DNA of 9,638 nucleotides, taken from NCBI GenBank assembly GCA_903901905.1, contig CAIUSQ010000256.1:1-9638 (forward strand), read 5' to 3'. The notes under the pieces are model-generated. The model searched no databases, had not been told where the DNA came from, and saw only the letters and a list, made by a program, of their open reading frames with translations. Each line of letters starts with the position of its first letter. Position 1 is the first letter of the stretch. A program made the translations under genes and the position numbers. This DNA comes from an uncultured Actinomycetes bacterium. Its GTDB lineage: Bacteria > Actinomycetota > Actinomycetes > Nanopelagicales > Nanopelagicaceae. Positions 1 through 7,693 of this stretch are shown here, one piece after another.

Positions 1-1
1 T

Positions 2-43
2 CACATGGCACTTGCCGGCAAACCGCTTCACGCACACGGATAA
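2..43 (+). CDS. lpdA: dihydrolipoamide dehydrogenase (E3), C-terminal end only
   Basis: Only the last 13 codons lie in the window, reading HMALAGKPLHAHG and then TAA at 41-43. The ALAGKPLHAHG ending matches my recollection of actinobacterial dihydrolipoamide dehydrogenase C-termini. The enzyme reoxidises the dihydrolipoyl arm of 2-oxoacid dehydrogenase E2 subunits with FAD and NAD+. The identity is supported by the next gene, which encodes such an E2 and starts 15 bases downstream, a common lpd-E2 operon arrangement. No catalytic residue is visible, so the call rests on the short tail and on context. Confidence 0.72.
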   Translation, partial: HMALAGKPLHAHG

Positions 44-58
44 CCAAGGGAGAAAACA

Positions 59-1732
59 ATGACATTTTCTGTAACGATGCCGGCACTTGGTGAAAGTGTT
101 AGTGAAGGAACTGTAACTCGTTGGTTAAAAGCCGAGGGTGATCACGTTAATGTGGATGAACCATTATTGGAAGTTTCGACTGACAAAGTAGATACTGAAA
201 TCCCTTCACCTGTTGCTGGAACGCTTCAGAAAATTGTCGTGCAAGTTGATCAGACAGTTCCAGTGGGAGCCGAATTAGCGGTAATCGCTGATGGCGCCGC
301 AGCTTCTGTCGTTGCAACTCCAGCGGCACCGTCTACTCCTGTTGCAGCCCCTGTTGTTGCTACTCCGGTTTCAACTCCTGCGCCTGCTGCTCCTGTATCT
401 AATGCACCTACTGCTGGAACAGTAATTACGATGCCTGCACTAGGTGAAAGCGTCAGTGAGGGAACTGTAACTCGATGGTTAAAAAATGTCGGTGACACTG
501 TTACAGCCGACGAAGCTTTGCTTGAAGTATCAACTGACAAAGTAGATACTGAAATCCCTTCACCAGTTTCTGGAACTTTATTAGCCATAGATGTAGCTAT
601 AGATACAACAGTTCCTGTTGGCGCACGGTTAGGTTTGATTGGAGTATCCGGTGGTGCTGTTGCCCCTCCAGTACAGGCTCTTGTTGTTCCCCCAGTTGTC
701 GCAGCTCCTGTCGCAGCACCAGTAGTTGCCCCTCCAGTTGTTGCAGTACCTGTCGTTGCGGCACCAGTAGTTGCAGCCCCTGCCACCCCTTCAGTTGCTC
801 AACCTCTAGATGCGTATGTAACTCCCCTAGTTCGCAAACTTGCTTCAGATTTAGGTGTGAACCTTGCAGATGTAAAGGGCACGGGAATCGGTGGTCGAAT
901 TCGCCGAGAAGACGTTGAGGCAGCTCGCCCAGTAGCCATTGCAAGTGCCTCTGGCACAAGTGCAGTTGCATCAAGCCCTTCTGTCCCTCGCACATCGACA
1001 GTTGCTGTCTCACCACTGCGCGGGACTACCGTAACAATGTCGCGTCTTCGTAAAGTGATTGCAGCCCGCATGGTCGAATCACTTCAGGTAAGTGCGCAGT
1101 TAACAACTGTAGTAGAAGTAGATGTGACAAAGATTTCTAGATTACGCGATCGCGCAAAAGCTAGTTTTGAAGCGCGCGAAGGTGTGAAATTGTCGTACCT
1201 TCCATTCTTCTCTGTTGCTGTTTGTGAAGCTCTTAAGCAACACCCAGTTCTTAACTCATCTGTTGAAGGTGATCAAATTACTTATCATGGCGCAGAACAT
1301 CTAGGAATAGCTGTCGATACTGAGCGAGGCTTGTTAGTTCCAGTGATTGCAAATGCAGGCGATTTAAATATGGGTGGAGTAGCAAGAAAGATCGCCGATC
1401 TTGCAGCTCGCACACGCGACAACAAAGTAACACCTGATGAATTAGGTGGCGGAACTTTCACCCTAACTAATACTGGAAGTCGCGGAGCACTCTTTGACAC
1501 TCCAATTATCAGTCAGCCACAAGTTGCAATTCTTGGACTTGGCGCTGTCGTAAAGCGACCAATGGTTGTTAAGGGTGATGATGGCGGAGAAAGTATCGCC
1601 ATTAGATCAATGGTCTACCTTGCCCTGTCTTATGATCATCGAGTTGTAGATGGCGCAGATGCAGCGAGATTCTTAGTTACATTAAAGGACCGTCTAGAAG
1701 GTGGCGCTTTCGAATCCGATCTAGGGCTCTAA
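59..1732 (+). CDS. sucB: 2-oxoacid dehydrogenase E2 (dihydrolipoamide acyltransferase, DlaT/SucB type) with two lipoyl domains
   Basis: The 557-residue protein is the E2 core of a 2-oxoacid dehydrogenase complex. It passes acyl groups from a lipoyl arm to CoA in the cytoplasm. Domains in order: lipoyl domain 1 (about 4-76, lipoylated Lys43 in STDKVDTE), a Pro/Ala/Val linker, lipoyl domain 2 (about 122-195, Lys161 in the same motif), a second long P/A/V-rich linker (about 200-248), a peripheral-subunit-binding domain (about 253-287, [14 protein letters not shown]... GTGIGGRI), and the catalytic domain (about 325-550) with HRVVDG, where His527 and Asp531 are the expected catalytic residues. The start has a good Shine-Dalgarno (AGGGAG, 47-52). 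It follows lpd by 15 bases and ends one base before the next gene, so the three are probably one transcript. Actinobacterial annotations often call it SucB, but the mycobacterial counterpart (DlaT, Rv2215) serves pyruvate dehydrogenase, so PDH E2 is the likelier role. Substrate specificity cannot be read from sequence alone. Confidence 0.95.
   Translation: MTFSVTMPALGESVSEGTVTRWLKAEGDHVNVDEPLLEVSTDKVDTEIPSPVAGTLQKIVVQVDQTVPVGAELAVIADGAAASVVATPAAPSTPVAAPVVATPVSTPAPAAPVSNAPTAGTVITMPALGESVSEGTVTRWLKNVGDTVTADEALLEVSTDKVDTEIPSPVSGTLLAIDVAIDTTVPVGARLGLIGVSGGAVAPPVQALVVPPVVAAPVAAPVVAPPVVAVPVVAAPVVAAPATPSVAQPLDAYVTPLVRKLASDLGVNLADVKGTGIGGRIRREDVEAARPVAIASASGTSAVASSPSVPRTSTVAVSPLRGTTVTMSRLRKVIAARMVESLQVSAQLTTVVEVDVTKISRLRDRAKASFEAREGVKLSYLPFFSVAVCEALKQHPVLNSSVEGDQITYHGAEHLGIAVDTERGLLVPVIANAGDLNMGGVARKIADLAARTRDNKVTPDELGGGTFTLTNTGSRGALFDTPIISQPQVAILGLGAVVKRPMVVKGDDGGESIAIRSMVYLALSYDHRVVDGADAARFLVTLKDRLEGGAFESDLGL
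179..564 (+). repeat. 32-bp exact direct repeat in the two lipoyl domains (179-210 and 533-564)
   Basis: The bases from actgacaaag to cccttcacc are identical at 179-210 and 533-564. They encode the lipoylation motif [11 protein letters not shown] in each lipoyl domain. The copies are 354 bases (118 codons) apart and in frame. Flanking sequence, such as the start of each domain near 78-126 and 431-480, is also very similar but differs at synonymous sites. This is an internal domain duplication. Recombination between copies would remove exactly one lipoyl domain plus one linker without a frameshift. Confidence 0.95.
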
Positions 1733-1733
1733 A

Positions 1734-2630
1734 ATGGCAAAGTTTGCGGCAAAGCGAATTGCAGTAACAGGTGCATCGGGTTTAATCGGTAGCGCCCTTG
1801 TTGGACACCTAAAGTCAGAGGGCCATACCGTCCAACGTCTTGTGCGCCGCTCTCCTGTTTCATCTGATGAAGTTCAATGGGATCCACAAACTGGTTTTGT
1901 AGATCTGCAACCATTAAATGGTGTTGATGCGATTATTCATTTAGCAGGTGTTGGTGTCGGCGATAAGCGTTGGAACAGGAAGTACAAAGCAGAGATCTTA
2001 AACTCCAGACTTCTGGGTACTACTGCTATTGCTGCAGCGGTCGCAGAACTTAAGCCTCAGGTGTTTATTTCAGCCTCTGCAATAGGCTGGTATGGAGAAA
2101 GCGGAAATCGCGCAGTTGTTGAAACCGACAGATATGGTGATGACTTTCTAGCAACTGTTTGTCGAGAATGGGAAGGCGCAGCAGATTTAGCTGGGGATAT
2201 TCGTACGGTGAAGTTAAGAACCGGTTTAGTTCTAGATCCAACTGGTGGCGCGCTTGGCAAAATGCTTCCACTCTTTAGATTCGGCCTTGGTGGAAAACTA
2301 GGCAGTGGTAAACAGTGGTGGTCGTGGATTACTCTGCATGATCAAATTCGCGCGATTATGTTTGCTCTAGAGAATCCAATTTCTGGTCCAATAAACATAA
2401 CCACACCTAACCCGGTCACTAATCAAGAATTCACATCGGCGTTAGCACGTGCCATGCACCGCCCTGCTCTATTTCCTGCTCCAGCAATTGCTTTGAAGAT
2501 AGCCATGGGTGGTTTTTCTTCTGAAGTGCTTGGATCTAAAAAGGTTGTTCCTCATGTTCTGCAAGAAGCAGGATTCGTTTGGGACTATCCACACATTTCT
2601 GAAGCGTTAACTGAGTTAGTTAAAGACTAA
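1734..2630 (+). CDS. TIGR01777-family NAD(P)-binding epimerase/SDR (Rv2216-like)
   Basis: The 298-residue protein is an extended short-chain dehydrogenase-like protein of the TIGR01777/YfcH family. An N-terminal Rossmann motif GASGLIG (13-19) should bind NAD(P). Family signatures follow: IHLAGVGVGDKRW (about 68-80), SASAIGWYG (113-121, with the tyrosine in the usual SDR region), CREWEGAA (about 143-150) and RTGLVLDPTGGAL. A C-terminal DUF1731 segment (about 247-293) ends the protein. The substrate is unknown; the old label 'cell division inhibitor SulA' for this family is not supported. The ATG lies one base after the E2 stop, with AGGG about 8 bases upstream inside the E2 gene, so translation is probably coupled to it. 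The same E2-epimerase-lipB-lipA order occurs in mycobacteria. Its last 15 bases overlap the end of the opposing FAD-enzyme gene. Confidence 0.88.
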   Translation: MAKFAAKRIAVTGASGLIGSALVGHLKSEGHTVQRLVRRSPVSSDEVQWDPQTGFVDLQPLNGVDAIIHLAGVGVGDKRWNRKYKAEILNSRLLGTTAIAAAVAELKPQVFISASAIGWYGESGNRAVVETDRYGDDFLATVCREWEGAADLAGDIRTVKLRTGLVLDPTGGALGKMLPLFRFGLGGKLGSGKQWWSWITLHDQIRAIMFALENPISGPINITTPNPVTNQEFTSALARAMHRPALFPAPAIALKIAMGGFSSEVLGSKKVVPHVLQEAGFVWDYPHISEALTELVKD

Positions 2631-3779
2631 ATCACTTACTAGTCGCCCAGAAAAAAGTGCTCCTTGTTGTGATGGAACAGTTCTGTGATCGCCTGCGACA
2701 TAAAGGTGATCATTGACTTTGTGGCTCTGAGATAAAGATCGCCCAATACTTTGCAAGGGCAGCGCAGCGGGAATCTCATATTTAGCAATCAACTGCCAAT
2801 CATGCGTTGATACAGCCCACATCAGAGCCAAATGTCTGCGAACATCAGATTCTGTGGTGTTTACTCCCGTTGTTGTTGAGACTAAATGAAAACCAGCAGG
2901 AGCATAGTTTCTTGAGATATCTGAAATAACTAGTGAGTTGATGACTGGGCCCCTATTTTCTCCGTCAAGAACAATCCGCCCAGTTCCCGATGGATTCGAT
3001 TGCACCGCGTGATACCACGTAATACATCCAACCATCTTTGGAATTTCAATTAGCCCTAATAGTTGAGTGGCCGTTGTTGCATCAGTTGCAACGATTATTT
3101 TCTCTGCGCTAAAAACTCCGTGAGTTGAGTAAACTTTGTCGTCAACAATTCGATCAACCTGGACGTTATAGGAAATATCTGAAACACGTTTTGCTAGTGC
3201 GTAGGAGAGCTCTCCTACTCCATTTCTTGGTATACCAATCGCACCACTGACAAAACTTCGGAGTATAAGTTGACCATACGTGGCATCCACATATTTGGGA
3301 TCAGCAAGAAAAACCCCCTGCAAGAAGGGCCTAAGGACTCTTTCATATGTGAGACCGCAACGCATCAAGCCATCGGCCAATGAATCGTTTTTTAACTTTG
3401 GACCATAAATAAATTTGAGGAGGGCAATTTTTTCAGGGATTGTTCCCAGAGATCTATCAAAGACTGATAGAAAGGCACTCCTTGGATCACCGATGTGGTG
3501 TCGGCCTTTATCCAGTGCAATCTCCACCACTTTCGGAGCCAATTGGAACTCAAGTTCATTCATTACTTCTAACTCTTTTAATGCTGGATAGTTAGCATTA
3601 ACCAGTTGAAATCCGCGATCACAAATAAAACCATCAATGAGATCACTTGCGACACGACCGCCAGGGCGATCTGAAGATTCTAGAACTTTTACATTGGCCC
3701 CTCGTGCCTGACAATGAATTGCAGCATTTAAGCCAGCCAATCCCCCGCCAACAATCAAGACGTCCAAATCTTTATCCAC
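2616..3779 (-). CDS. FAD-dependent oxidoreductase, flavin amine oxidase / phytoene desaturase-like
   Basis: The 387-residue protein starts with a dinucleotide-binding motif, VLIVGGGLAGLNAA (7-20), followed by an acidic strand end (VLES, about 32-35) and DRPGGRV (38-43), the classic FAD fold of the amine oxidase superfamily. The C-terminus carries the second FAD contact, YVAGD (360-364), then PSQQGALFSGR (369-379). No signal peptide or membrane segment is obvious, so it is probably cytoplasmic or membrane-associated. Substrate is unknown; relatives act on amines, carotenoid precursors and protoporphyrinogen, and no carotenoid genes flank it here. The GTG start is preceded by AGGGGAA (minus-strand sequence, about 3781-3787), and the start overlaps the end of a short upstream frame. 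It lies 96 bases downstream of the MMPL gene on the same strand and may share its transcript. Its 3' end overlaps the epimerase gene by 15 bases, tail to tail. Confidence 0.85.
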   Translation of the reverse strand: MDKDLDVLIVGGGLAGLNAAIHCQARGANVKVLESSDRPGGRVASDLIDGFICDRGFQLVNANYPALKELEVMNELEFQLAPKVVEIALDKGRHHIGDPRSAFLSVFDRSLGTIPEKIALLKFIYGPKLKNDSLADGLMRCGLTYERVLRPFLQGVFLADPKYVDATYGQLILRSFVSGAIGIPRNGVGELSYALAKRVSDISYNVQVDRIVDDKVYSTHGVFSAEKIIVATDATTATQLLGLIEIPKMVGCITWYHAVQSNPSGTGRIVLDGENRGPVINSLVISDISRNYAPAGFHLVSTTTGVNTTESDVRRHLALMWAVSTHDWQLIAKYEIPAALPLQSIGRSLSQSHKVNDHLYVAGDHRTVPSQQGALFSGRLVSDLVFN

Positions 3780-3864
3780 GTTCCCCTATTTCTCGTACTT
3801 GTTCCATCATTTGGGCAACAAACAAAGAATCAGAGGTAGGGACAGGCCAAGGCTTTCCATACAC
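3772..3864 (-). CDS. 30-codon reading frame, possible small ORF or 3' remnant of a Gfo/Idh/MocA-like oxidoreductase
   Basis: Between the MMPL stop (3876-3878) and the FAD-enzyme start, the minus strand is open for 35 codons. From a GTG at 3864 it reads VYGKPWPVPTSDSLFVAQ, then MMEQVREIGERG and TAA. The stop overlaps the FAD-enzyme GTG (shared 3772-3779), an arrangement typical of true adjacent genes. The pattern GKPWPVPxSDSL followed by an amphipathic helix ending in GER(G) resembles the last helix of Gfo/Idh/MocA-family dehydrogenases, by memory of that family only. No Shine-Dalgarno precedes the GTG, and the frame is closed upstream by TAA at 3880-3882. It may therefore be the tail of a gene cut away when the MMPL gene became its neighbour, a genuine microprotein, or chance. 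I cannot decide between these. Confidence 0.35.
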   Translation of the reverse strand: MYGKPWPVPTSDSLFVAQMMEQVREIGERG

Positions 3865-3875
3865 AATTGCTTCAA

Positions 3876-6023
3876 CTACTTACTTTGTAATTTAGAAGGC
3901 CACCATACTTTTCCGCCAATATCGTGGACTATTGCTGGAACCAATATTGTTCGGACAATCATTGTGTCTAGTAAAACTCCAAAGGCAACTGCGAATCCAA
4001 TCTGTGCCAAGAATACAAGTGGCAAGACACCAAGAACTCCAAAAGTTGCGGCCAGAACGATGCCTGCAGATGTAATGACACCACCTGTGACAGTCAATCC
4101 CTTGATGACACCTGCTCGGGTTCCAATCTTTGTGCTTTCTTCTCGAACTCTTGTCATTAAGAAAATGTTGTAATCAATTCCAAGTGCTACTAAGAAGATG
4201 AATGCGAATAATGGGAACGATACATCTGCTCCTTTAAATCCAAAGATGTGCTCAAAGACCAATTGACATGCACCCAAAGTTGCAAAGTAAGACAACACCA
4301 CCGTGCCAAGTAATAAGCCAGCAGCAAAGATACTTCGTAGTAGAAGACCCAAAATTATTGTTATAAGAATGAGAACAATAGGAATGATCGTCCGATTGTC
4401 ATGATTTGCCGCAACATCTGTATCAAAGGCAACAGCCGTCGATCCACCAACCAGAATCCCGGGATCAATTGCATGAACTGCCTCTCGAATCTTAGGAATA
4501 ACATCGCGAGCTTCTACGCTGTCAGGATTCAATGAGAGGGTTGCGTTAAGTATTGCTTTGCCTTCGACAATCTTTATTTCTGCCGGTGGCTGTCCAGGAA
4601 CTGTCGGGGCACTACGCAAAGGTTCGACAGATGCAACGCCTTCTACTTGCATCAATGCAGCTGAAATTGGGGCGATTTGTTCTTGCTTAACAACAACCTC
4701 TGTTGGCTGTCCTGATCCACCTGGGAAGTGCTGACCTAAAAACTCTAAGCCAACAACAGAGTCTGGGCGCTGGGTAAAAGCATCGGCAGTAGAAAGTCCA
4801 CGCGCATTCAAAGTTGTAGAAAATCCTGCCAAAATAGTTAACCCAATTGCTGTGCCAATCCAAAGTTTGCGAGGGCGTTTTGCAACCATTGCTCCAACTT
4901 TTGCCCACGCACCATCAAGTTGTGAGTTAACTTCATCGTGTCTAGGAATTCGTGGCCAAAAGACCCAGCGACCGAAGGCAACAAGTAGGGCTGGTAGTAA
5001 AGTTAAAATAGTTATTACTGAACAGATAATTCCAATTGCACCAACAGGACCCAACCCTCTGTTTCCAGATAGATCACTGAGCAGTAGAACCATCAAAGCC
5101 GTTGTAGTCGTTGCGCCAGATGCGACGATCGGCTCTACCACCCCTCGAAGAGCAGCCTTCATTGCGTCAAAGGGAAAATCAAAGTGGTGAAGCTCTTCAC
5201 GGTAGCGCGCTATCAAGAGCAATGCATAATCGGTTGCAGCACCAAGTACAAGAACTGAAAGAATTCCTTGAGACTGACCATTTAGATCAATCACATTATT
5301 TTTTGTTAGAAGATAAATCAAACCACCTGCAGTAGAAAGTGCAATTACCGCTGAAAAGAGCGGAAGAATCCAAAGGATTGGTGATCGATATACAACTATC
5401 AAAATTAGTGCAACCACAATTAATGTTGTAAAGAGTAATGAAGAGTCGATTCCTTCGAATGCACCAAATAGATCTCCCAAGATAGCACCAATGCCAGTTA
5501 CGTTAGAGAGTAAATCATTGGCGCTTGCATACTCAGTGGCATCTTCTCGCAAAGTTTCAATCAGCTCTGGAAGAACTGGTTTGTCATCTGGCAGCAAATC
5601 TAGGGCGATATCTGCGTTAAATGGAAGGTTGACAAGTAAAGCTTTTCCATCTTGGGAAGGGAATGCGAAGATTTGTTCACCTGGGTTTAAATACGCAGAA
5701 ATTGGAACATCACTTTTCCCGATATTTTTTGATCCAAGTTGAGCAAGATGAATGTTCAAACCTGCGATTTTTTCCGCGTCAATTTCGCCTCGGTATAGAA
5801 CTAGCGTTGGAAGGGTTCGATTCGCTGAATCAGTAAACCGCGCAATGATCTTTGAAGCTTGAGTCGATTCGGCGCTATCAGGCAGAAAGGCTGAGCTGTC
5901 ATTTTCTTGAACTGTAGACAGCTTGCCAAACAAAGGTCCCATGACACCGCTGGTTCCAAACCAGAGAAAAATAACTATTAATGCATATACCAGTGGGCGG
6001 CGGCTCTTCTTTGTAGTGCTCAC
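3876..6023 (-). CDS. MMPL/RND-family transporter
   Basis: The 715-residue inner-membrane protein has the two-fold repeated RND architecture of MMPL proteins. Its segments are TM1 (about 11-28), a first extracytoplasmic domain (about 30-190, with FLPDSAESTQA), five helices (about 196-350), a cytoplasmic loop, TM7 (about 387-403), a second extracytoplasmic domain (about 405-540) and five more helices (about 545-692). The proton-relay aspartates expected from MmpL3 are present in matching places: Asp265 in GAATDYALLLIARYREE and Asp617 in LGIDYNIFLMTRVREE. Family members export lipids, siderophores or drugs using proton motive force; the substrate here cannot be deduced. The length is compact and complete, ending WWPSKLQSK as family members often do. 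GTG is the start, with AGGAAAGG about 10-17 bases upstream. It is divergent from lipB with an 84-base gap and lies upstream of the FAD-enzyme gene on the same strand. Confidence 0.93.
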   Translation of the reverse strand: MSTTKKSRRPLVYALIVIFLWFGTSGVMGPLFGKLSTVQENDSSAFLPDSAESTQASKIIARFTDSANRTLPTLVLYRGEIDAEKIAGLNIHLAQLGSKNIGKSDVPISAYLNPGEQIFAFPSQDGKALLVNLPFNADIALDLLPDDKPVLPELIETLREDATEYASANDLLSNVTGIGAILGDLFGAFEGIDSSLLFTTLIVVALILIVVYRSPILWILPLFSAVIALSTAGGLIYLLTKNNVIDLNGQSQGILSVLVLGAATDYALLLIARYREELHHFDFPFDAMKAALRGVVEPIVASGATTTTALMVLLLSDLSGNRGLGPVGAIGIICSVITILTLLPALLVAFGRWVFWPRIPRHDEVNSQLDGAWAKVGAMVAKRPRKLWIGTAIGLTILAGFSTTLNARGLSTADAFTQRPDSVVGLEFLGQHFPGGSGQPTEVVVKQEQIAPISAALMQVEGVASVEPLRSAPTVPGQPPAEIKIVEGKAILNATLSLNPDSVEARDVIPKIREAVHAIDPGILVGGSTAVAFDTDVAANHDNRTIIPIVLILITIILGLLLRSIFAAGLLLGTVVLSYFATLGACQLVFEHIFGFKGADVSFPLFAFIFLVALGIDYNIFLMTRVREESTKIGTRAGVIKGLTVTGGVITSAGIVLAATFGVLGVLPLVFLAQIGFAVAFGVLLDTMIVRTILVPAIVHDIGGKVWWPSKLQSK

Positions 6024-6071
6024 GATTTTGAGGACCTTTCCTGGGTTCGAGTGTCACAGTGCGTGGCCCGA

Positions 6072-6101
6072 TTGGGCAGGAAGCAAGCCTACCTTTAGGA
6101 T
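6072..6101 (+). promoter_or_regulatory. predicted lipB promoter giving a leaderless mRNA
   Basis: TTGGGC (6072-6077) and TAGGAT (6096-6101) are separated by 18 bases and fit a sigma-70-like -35 and TAnnnT -10. The -10 ends 6 bases before the lipB GTG at 6108, so transcription would begin at or next to the start codon. No convincing Shine-Dalgarno precedes this GTG, which agrees with leaderless translation, a common mode in actinobacteria. The prediction rests on sequence only. Confidence 0.5.
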
Positions 6102-6107
6102 TAGAGA

Positions 6108-6764
6108 GTGCCCCATCTTGTAAACGATGTAGAGAAAGTAATTTCGCTCTCACGTTATAAAACCATGGAATACGAGCAGGCCTGGGAGTTGCAAAGAACA
6201 TTGCACGCAGATGTCTCAGCAGGCGTTGGCCCAAACGTTCTGTTGCTCCTTGAGCATCCTTCGGTTTACACAGCTGGCCGACGAACCGAAGAGTTTGAGC
6301 GACCACTAGATGGAAGTAAAGTCATTGAAGTCGATCGTGGCGGACGAATTACGTGGCATGGCCCCGGCCAACTCGTTGGTTACCCAATTGTAAAACTCTC
6401 AGAACCTACTGAGGTTGTTGGCTTTGTTCGAGAAATTGAAAGTGCATTAATTAATGTTTGTTCAGATCTTGGAGTTAACGCCTTGCGCATTGAAGGACGT
6501 TCGGGAGTTTGGGTTGTCGACTCTCAGGGAGATCGAAAGATTGCAGCAATAGGAGTCAGGGTTGCTAAGGGTGTGACCATGCATGGTTTTGCACTTAATG
6601 TAAATCCTGATTTGACTGCTTTTAATCAAATCGTGGCCTGCGGCATTAGAGATGCGAAAGTTACTTCCTTACAAAAGGAGTTAGGCCGCGAAATTACTGT
6701 CGAAGAAATTACAGAAATTGTTGAAACTCATGTGTTGAAGTCATTGCGCAAGGTCTGCTTATGA
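6108..6764 (+). CDS. lipB: lipoyl(octanoyl) transferase LipB
   Basis: The 218-residue cytoplasmic enzyme transfers octanoate from acyl-carrier protein to the lipoyl-domain lysine of E2 and GcvH proteins, the first step of endogenous lipoate assembly. Conserved blocks are [15 protein letters not shown] (about 45-59), [19 protein letters not shown] (76-94), [11 protein letters not shown] (142-152) and [14 protein letters not shown] (175-188). Lys144 and Cys178 correspond to the catalytic Lys/Cys pair of the family. GTG 6108 is chosen because [19 protein letters not shown] (11-29) aligns with the N-terminal strand of mycobacterial LipB; starting at Met20 would lose it. The TGA stop overlaps the lipA ATG (ATGA, 6761-6764), so translation of the two is probably coupled. 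The length is normal and all key residues are present. Confidence 0.96.
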   Translation: MPHLVNDVEKVISLSRYKTMEYEQAWELQRTLHADVSAGVGPNVLLLLEHPSVYTAGRRTEEFERPLDGSKVIEVDRGGRITWHGPGQLVGYPIVKLSEPTEVVGFVREIESALINVCSDLGVNALRIEGRSGVWVVDSQGDRKIAAIGVRVAKGVTMHGFALNVNPDLTAFNQIVACGIRDAKVTSLQKELGREITVEEITEIVETHVLKSLRKVCL

Positions 6765-7693
6765 CAATGGCACCAGAGGGTCGCAAACTTATAAGAATTG
6801 AAGCGCGAAATGCTCAAACTCCGATTGAAAGAAAACCCGAATGGATTAAAACCAGAGCAAACTTGGGGCCTGAATACACACGCCTTCGTGCACTAGTTAA
6901 AAGTGAGGGACTGCATACAGTCTGCCAAGAGGCTGCTTGTCCAAATATTTTTGAATGTTGGGAAGATAAAGAAGCAACGTTTCTGATTGGTGGAGACCGT
7001 TGTACACGACGTTGTGATTTTTGCAATATTGATACTGGAAAACCACTTCCAATCGATCGCCAAGAGCCTCGCAAAGTCGCCGAATCTGTTCTTTCTATGG
7101 GACTTCGCTACGCGACAATCACTGGAGTAACTCGTGATGATTTAGAAGATGATGGTTCATGGTTATATGCAGAGACAATTCGTAAGGTCCATGAACTAAA
7201 CCCTGGAACAGGAGTAGAGATGCTGGCGCCAGATTTCAATGCAAATCCAGCGCTATTAAATCCAATATTTGAAACACGTCCAGAAGTTTTCGCACACAAT
7301 CTAGAGACAGTTCCACGCATCTTTAAACAGATCCGTCCAGCATTCACATATGAAAAATCCTTAAAAGTGATTGGAATGGCACAAGATTTTGGCCTAATAA
7401 CTAAATCAAACCTAATCTTGGGATTAGGAGAAAATAGAGAAGAGATCTCACAGGCATTGCGTGATCTATACGCTGCAGGATGTGATCTGATAACAATTAC
7501 TCAGTATCTGCGCCCTACACAAACACATCACCCGGTGGAGCGTTGGGTTAAACCAGAGGAGTTCGTAGAACTCGCACAAGAAGCAGAAGAGGTTGGATTC
7601 CTAGGTGTGATGAGTGGTCCACTTGTGCGCTCAAGTTATAGAGCGGGCCGTTTATACAAACAAGCAATGGAGAAAAAGGCTCTCCGTGGCTGA
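6761..7693 (+). CDS. lipA: lipoyl synthase LipA (radical SAM)
   Basis: The 310-residue radical SAM enzyme inserts two sulfurs at C6 and C8 of protein-bound octanoyl groups to complete lipoate. Cys55, Cys60 and Cys66 ([12 protein letters not shown]) ligate the auxiliary [4Fe-4S] cluster that is sacrificed as sulfur source. Cys81, Cys85 and Cys88 (CTRRCDFC) form the radical SAM CxxxCxxC cluster. RSSYRAG (290-296) provides the serine ligand of the auxiliary cluster known from LipA structures. Other family blocks are [30 protein letters not shown] and [16 protein letters not shown]. The ATG overlaps the lipB stop by 4 bases, and the TGA at the end lies inside the start of the next gene. Together with lipB it should modify the two-lipoyl E2 encoded at the left of the window. 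Confidence 0.98.
   Translation: MTMAPEGRKLIRIEARNAQTPIERKPEWIKTRANLGPEYTRLRALVKSEGLHTVCQEAACPNIFECWEDKEATFLIGGDRCTRRCDFCNIDTGKPLPIDRQEPRKVAESVLSMGLRYATITGVTRDDLEDDGSWLYAETIRKVHELNPGTGVEMLAPDFNANPALLNPIFETRPEVFAHNLETVPRIFKQIRPAFTYEKSLKVIGMAQDFGLITKSNLILGLGENREEISQALRDLYAAGCDLITITQYLRPTQTHHPVERWVKPEEFVELAQEAEEVGFLGVMSGPLVRSSYRAGRLYKQAMEKKALRG

Noticed and set aside
250..786. 178-codon minus-strand frame rich in Ala, Thr and Gly opposite the E2 gene
   Set aside because: It is the antisense shadow of the Pro/Ala/Val-rich linkers and lipoyl domain; it has no domain pattern and lies within a confidently assigned gene.
2631..2665. Possible intrinsic terminator after the epimerase gene
   Set aside because: An A-run (2650-2656) is present, but no stable stem precedes it on either strand and the bases code for the FAD enzyme.
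5899..6306. 135-codon minus-strand frame spanning the MMPL start and lipB
   Set aside because: It overlaps two well-supported genes, crosses their divergent promoter region and shows no family motif.
7614..7685. Upstream extension of the acyltransferase to a start at 7614
   Set aside because: The extra 24 residues are lipA sequence read in another frame; GTG 7686 gives the usual family N-terminus and a normal stop/start overlap.
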